From Fomitopsis serialis (taxonomy: Eukaryota; Basidiomycota; Agaricomycetes; Polyporales; Fomitopsidaceae): a DNA stretch of 64,000 nucleotides. The stretch lies in the NCBI RefSeq assembly GCF_022376445.1, contig NW_025954962.1, positions 744,001 to 808,000 of the forward strand. Reading direction: 5' to 3'. Of the stretch, positions 59,601 through 64,000 are shown in pieces; within the stretch, counting starts at the first letter, position 1, and each line of letters opens with the position of its first letter. The position numbers and the translations under genes were made by a program. The notes under the pieces are model-generated. The model was not told where the DNA came from. It searched no databases and worked only from the letters and a program-made list of their open reading frames with translations.

Positions 59601-60723
59601 TGATGCAGCATTCCGCACGCCAACGGGTGAGCGAGGTTGTCAGGATGCCGCTAGCGTGTCTGCTGACCTTTAACTCCTCGTAGCCGGCCAGATGATAATG
59701 CAGAAGGGCTGCATGGAGATCCGGTTCCCATGAAATCCTTGGACATATGCCAGAGCGCGGCATCACAGATCAGTACAATTGGTACGCGTTCTCCCTTCGA
59801 AGTTGTTGTCTTCGTCTGATTCTTGGCGACAGCTACGTTGTTCGACGAAAAGTACGGCTTGTCACGTGCGCCACCCTTCTTGACTATCTACCTACAGAGT
59901 GCAGGGTTCGTGCATCATTTTGTACTCGAAAGGACTTGAGCTAACCGATGCGCCCTCAGAATCATGCATGTTATCACACGTGAGTATCATGTATGAACTG
60001 AAGACCTAGAAATGTGGCTCACAGCTCTGCTCACAGTGAGCAGACGTCCGAGCCCGGGGCACCCTCAGGCTTCGCAAGGACTCAAACAATCCATCAATGC
60101 ACTGGGTCGCCTAGGAGTGAGTATTACGGCTTTCTGGGACTGTAATGTAGCTCATCGGATTACAGAGTGTCTGGCCTAGCGCAGAGCGCGTCCGCGTACT
60201 TCTCGAAGGAGCAGTAGGACTTGCCACAGATCCTGCAGCTCCGGGTGATCATCGCGGCCACAGGCCAAAACGATCATTGGAGCAGGCTTTGGGAGAAGAC
60301 ATGAATTCTGACGTGTATGGGCGCCATACTGCAACGTCCTACACTGCACCCGATATGACGCCTAATCGGTCGGTCTATGACGAAGATGCCAATACCAGGG
60401 CCATGCTGCATTCACTAGGGCTCGAGTTGCCCACGATTGACCCTACCGTGTCAACCTTCCTCCCACCATACCAGTATTGGCCTCGGCAAACGTATGATGC
60501 CGTGGGGCACAGCGGCTTCATGGATGCTTCGGCCGCAGGACCACTACCTGCGCCCTCTGTGGGCGAGTCAAGCCTATCCGCGGCGCCTTTCACATTCAAT
60601 CAGAATGACCTTGCGCCACAATTTGTGCAAGGCGTGCACTACCCCGTCCTCGACCCCTCGAATCTCTTCCCAGTCAACCTGGATCCGGGTATGCTACCGG
60701 ATCAACGGCACCAAGGCCGTTGA
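56674..60723 (+). CDS. Zn2Cys6 (Gal4-type) fungal transcription factor
   Basis: The start is MMMSFTDYAFGPTQAHSAS. After a short intron the zinc cluster reads CDRCRKLKSKC, then CKNC and a final C after six residues, giving the C-x2-C-x6-C-x7-C-x2-C-x6-C spacing of Gal4-type DNA-binding domains. Immediately after comes FKRGPPKGYIHAIEQRWHQ, a linker found in one branch of fungal regulators. The middle region carries the fungal-specific TF domain (PF04082-type) blocks: LPPLEVQRHLVDLYFAWVH, PFFPVIHKQHFLADFP, NKLLLLAMFSNAARYG and WWSACVTDK. The C-terminus is Pro/Ser/Gln-rich with LGLELPTIDPTVSTFLPPY and ends LPDQRHQGR, TGA at 60721-60723. About ten short introns are needed, and exon borders between 58600 and 60100 are only approximate. 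The target genes are unknown. Confidence 0.85.
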
Positions 60724-61063
60724 CCGTCCAGCTCCCCCTTCGTCGATTTACGTTAAAGCCATCTAGTAATATGCGCTTGGGGAGCTAGATGTCTGCAGTG
60801 CCGGTCTCCATCATGATGTCGTTTCCTTGCCGCTGTCGTAGACTCAGTTGTATGATCATCTATGGACTTTGTTTGTACTCTTACTTCCAGTACGCCTATA
60901 ATTGTATCGATGTATGTCGTGAGATTACATTACAATGCTTGGTGACAGTGACTGAGCCCCAACGATAGAATCCGGAGTTGAAGTTGAACATCGAGTCGCG
61001 ACGATAGCATTTGACGAAAACAAGGCGAGCTGGACTGGTCTATACAATGGGCATATATATCGA
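60724..61063. other. Intergenic region between convergent genes
   Basis: 340 bp between the Zn2Cys6 and MFS stops. AT-richer on average; no gene or repeat seen. Confidence 0.4.
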
Positions 61064-63172
61064 TTACCGATTCACGGCGGTAGCCTCTTGGGCTTGTCGT
61101 TTCGCTCGGCGACGTGCGCGCCATCGTGGACCCATATAGTAAGTGAAGAGCATGATAGGTGAGAGGACCACACAGATCCCTGAGAGGAGAACATATGTCC
61201 ACCCGTCCCTAGACGGTTGAGCATGATGTCGATGACAGAGACAAGTGCCGCTCCAGGGAGCACCGCACAAGATTATTCTGTGGTGCGACCGTCAATGCAT
61301 GAACAGAACAGTTCAACTCAGAGGCTACGTACGCAAGCTGTCACGGATGCCTCTGGCCAGGTGCGAGGTCGACGATGATGGTCTGCGTTACATTCATCGT
61401 CGCCACCAAGCATACCCACTATGAAGCAGTGATGAGCGTCTTGTCAATCAGACGCCAAACAGCGTTTACTTACAGACAATCTGAACGATCAAGGGGCCGG
61501 CGATGTTGACCTTGGCATCTAGAAGCCAACCGTACACTAGCACATCACCACGAACAAGCCCAAGTAGAGGGGCATGAGCCGCAGGCGCGCTTTCTCGATA
61601 GGGAAGTGTTCCTCTTTCGTCACCTCTTCTGGGCTAAGCTTCTTCTCTGGGTCCGTCTCCTTTTCAGACGCTGCGATCATCTGGTCCTTCACGCGCCTGT
61701 ACTCGCGGTCGATGACCTTCCCCGTGACGATGCCGCCGATGAGCATACCCCCGCCGATCGCAAGGAAACACAGGCCGACCTCCGTCTCGGTGAGGTAAGG
61801 GTATGTGTCCTGGAACAGCGTGGAGATGCTCGTCGTGACGCCGTAGAAGACGGCGTATACGACACCGTTGAAGAAGAGCAGCAGGCTGACGTCGGGTAGG
61901 AGGAACAACCTGAACGGGTTGATGAAACCGCGTCGGAGTGGTCGTGCAGATGGATCGAGAGGAGCGCTGGACTTGCGCTTGCGACCAATGACGGGGATGA
62001 ATGGTTGGTAGCCGCGCGGAGGCGGGATGCTCCCGTCGCCGACGTATGCGCGTAGCGTTTCGGGCATCAAGCTAGTGCAGCATGAAACAGGAGACGGTGA
62101 AGGCCATGTGGATGACTTACGCGAGGATGAGCAGGAAGCACAACCCAGATGATATGGCCAGGAACCAGAATATAGAGCTTTGAGAACGTCGTTCACCATT
62201 AATGTAGTCTGAGCAGAGAAGAGACATACCGCCAGCCGAGACCCTCGGCGAGTACACCGCCGAGGACGGGACCGAGGCATGGTCCAACCTTTGCATAAAC
62301 GTCAGACGCATGCTCGACTGAGCGTTGTGGTAGCTTCAGGCTTACCATAGGACCGATATTCCAGATGCCATAGTACATACCACGCTCCTTGGGCTCAGCA
62401 ATGTCTGCGATCACGCCAGCCCCTGGGATGCAGCAGGTAAATTCATCCAGGCAGCTGTGCCGCAGTTAAACACGCACCTAAGGCCACGGTACTTGCTGAA
62501 CCTGCCGCCTGCAAACAGCGCAGGAGCATCAAAAGCCAATATGCGTTCGTGGGCATGAGGGCCATCCCGACGCAAACGAGGCATAAGATGAGCATGCATG
62601 CGTTGAACATTGGCCTTCGTCCCCAACGGTCGGCCAGGGTCCCCCAGAACATGGGAGCTGTAGCATGCAAAAATCAGTCATTTACGAGAAGTAAGGAACA
62701 ATTCAGCACGGACAAACTCCCTGTACGACCATGTACACCGTGACGGTCAAGTTTATGTCTTCGATCGAGCGATTGAAAGCATTCGCGATCGTCGGGATGG
62801 CGGGGAAATATATGTTCGCAGTAAATGGACTATATACACCCTATCGTCAGGGATTTTCTGATATAGGCGCCGCACGACTCACCTAAACAGGGCTGCAAGA
62901 CCCGCCACAGCGACGATGAACCACTTCTCGTCTGATGTATAGATGCTGTATGCAGGCTTCTCGGACGGTGGACGTTCGAGTTGTTCCTTGGATTTCTCCA
63001 TACTATTTACAGCTGCGACGTCTACCAAAGAAAAATGATGTCAGCTCGTTCATCTGGACCAATCGGTTGTACGATATTGCTCACTCGCAGTCTCATGAGT
63101 GTCGTGATCATTAGAGCCTCTGGGTGGTTCACAGCGCTCGGGCTGCTTGGACCGTTCCTCACCGCTTGCCAT
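61064..63172 (-). CDS. Major facilitator superfamily transporter (DHA1, QDR-like)
   Basis: Twelve-helix transporter with IYTSDEKWFIVAVAGLAAL, FTANIYFPAIPTIANAF, the signature WGTLADRWGRRPMFNA, LRCLQAAGSASTVALGAG, VIADIAEPKERGMYYGIWN, VGPCLGPVLGGVLAEGLGW and MPETLRAYVGDGSIP. The central loop ends in NPFRLFLLPDVSLLLFFN, and the C-terminal half continues with GGGMLIGGIVTGKVIDREY, GWTYVLLSGICVVLSPIML and a basic tail ending QEATAVNR. TAA is at 61064. This layout matches fungal QDR/multidrug H+ antiporters. The conserved core starts MEKSKEQLERPPSEKP at 63001, but an upstream exon with MASGEERSKQPERCEPP at 63172 can splice into frame and is annotated as the start. One base is missing in a GGGG run near 61210. 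Function in resistance or export is inferred. Confidence 0.85.
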
Positions 63173-64000
63173 GCGTTGACGGTGACAGAGAATGGTAGGG
63201 GGACAAGGACCGAGGTCTGCACCGAGGAGCCTGCTGGAGGGATCTTTATGAACCAGCGCGGCCTGCATGCCGTTCGAATTGTTCGAACCGTGATGTTCCT
63301 TTTCCGGATTTACACAGCGCCTGCATCACGACTCGATCGTTCGGAGGCCAGCACCGATGGCCGTGCCGAGCTGCCGGTGCCACCCCGTTCAGATCTGGAT
63401 GCCCACAAGATCTGCTCAGTACTTGCACGGAGGCTCATGCACATGCCTCTGGATCCTAAACCATACACAGTGTGCCTTGCACATTCATGTCGGGCTCTGA
63501 CAGTACGGGTAGGAGCGTGCTGTCGTTCGGCATTATCGGATAGCTGCTGTAAGCCTGTACTACGCAATGTAGATGACTCAACTTATAACGCTCGGACACT
63601 TCGTGGCGCTCTGACCGCTCACTCAATAGCCTGCTAGCCTCCATCAGCGCTCAGCGGGTGGAAGATCCTGTACTGCGCAACAGGCTCCTGATCAACCTCG
63701 CAAGCTCACATCCGGACTCTGACCCAAGCGGAGTCATAGGTCGTCACGTTCATTGTGATGTAACCCAATTATTAGTAACAATGCACCATGCACTGAGCGA
63801 AATAAGTCCATCGATCCAGTATAATAACACTTGTGATACATGCCACCAAACGGTGAAACAGAAAAGGTAGACGTACATATCCGTAGACAATACGACAACA
63901 CAGTGGGCACCGTCCATCACGGCGAAAACAAGATGGGAAGAGGGAAACATAGCAGCCACGGCATCAGTCAGCATCAACGCGTAGCTGCCCTCTTCCTCGC
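63173..64000. other. Intergenic region to the right edge
   Basis: About 830 bp upstream of the MFS gene. The 218-codon open stretch at 62981-63637 overlaps the MFS first exons on the other strand and has no recognisable homology. No gene is supported, though the 5' end of a neighbouring gene could begin beyond the window. Confidence 0.4.

Noticed and set aside
62981..63637. Long 218-codon plus-strand open stretch
   Set aside because: It overlaps the first exons of the MFS gene on the other strand, has no recognisable domain and a composition (many Cys/Arg) typical of a random frame.

Overview
This window is fungal, almost certainly an agaricomycete basidiomycete and probably a polypore-type white-rot relative. 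The genes are dense and split by many 45-70 bp GT-AG introns. About half of the recognisable proteins match genes that sit around the homeodomain (MAT-A) mating-type locus of mushrooms. No rRNA, tRNA, CRISPR array or transposon was recognised.

Layout, left to right. 1-1275 holds the 3' end of an armadillo-type (ARMH3/DUF1741-like) gene. 2001-5768 is glycine decarboxylase P protein (GCV2). 5916-7617(-) is a mitochondrial PPR protein. 7915-8336 is Sec61 gamma (SSS1). 8548-10220(-) is a multi-pass 7TM-like protein. 10766-13978(-) is COG1, 14592-15932(-) is a TMEM115-type Golgi protein, 16185-16744 is FAM32A and 17046-19227 is a WHIM-like chromatin protein. The mating-type core follows: mitochondrial intermediate peptidase OCT1/MIP (19578-22049), the HD2 homeodomain gene (22331-24467, minus) and the divergently transcribed HD1 gene (24884-26717, plus). 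Beyond it lie an MFS transporter (27547-29829), an F-box protein (30908-32816), an LEA-like protein (33390-34265, minus), a very long glycogenin (34910-38873, minus), a small uncharacterised protein (39669-40049, minus), an ADCK2-like mitochondrial ABC1 kinase (40104-42550), an Old-Yellow-Enzyme-type oxidoreductase (42796-44423, minus), a fructosamine-3-kinase-like protein (44789-45924), RPB2 (46436-50544), a PTM1/GPR107-type protein (50656-52973, minus), SNX4/ATG24 (53161-55007), REV7 (55301-56400, minus), a Zn2Cys6 transcription factor (56674-60723) and a second MFS transporter (61064-63172, minus).

The most interesting observation is the HD pair. HD2 is complete, with a typical homeodomain containing WFQNRR. 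HD1 reads as an intact spliced gene of about 556 codons with an HD1-like N-terminus, nuclear-localisation signals and a long C-terminal region, but it has no homeodomain: a short 54-bp intron lies where the homeodomain should be.

The second general observation concerns sequence quality. Several essential genes (GCV2, OCT1, RPB2, glycogenin and others) are broken by single-base frameshifts, mostly one base missing from a short homopolymer run. Neighbouring genes such as HD1, HD2, FAM32A, SSS1, REV7 and the F-box gene read cleanly. The likely cause is residual long-read error in the assembly, so coordinates of broken genes describe the gene span, not a continuous reading frame.
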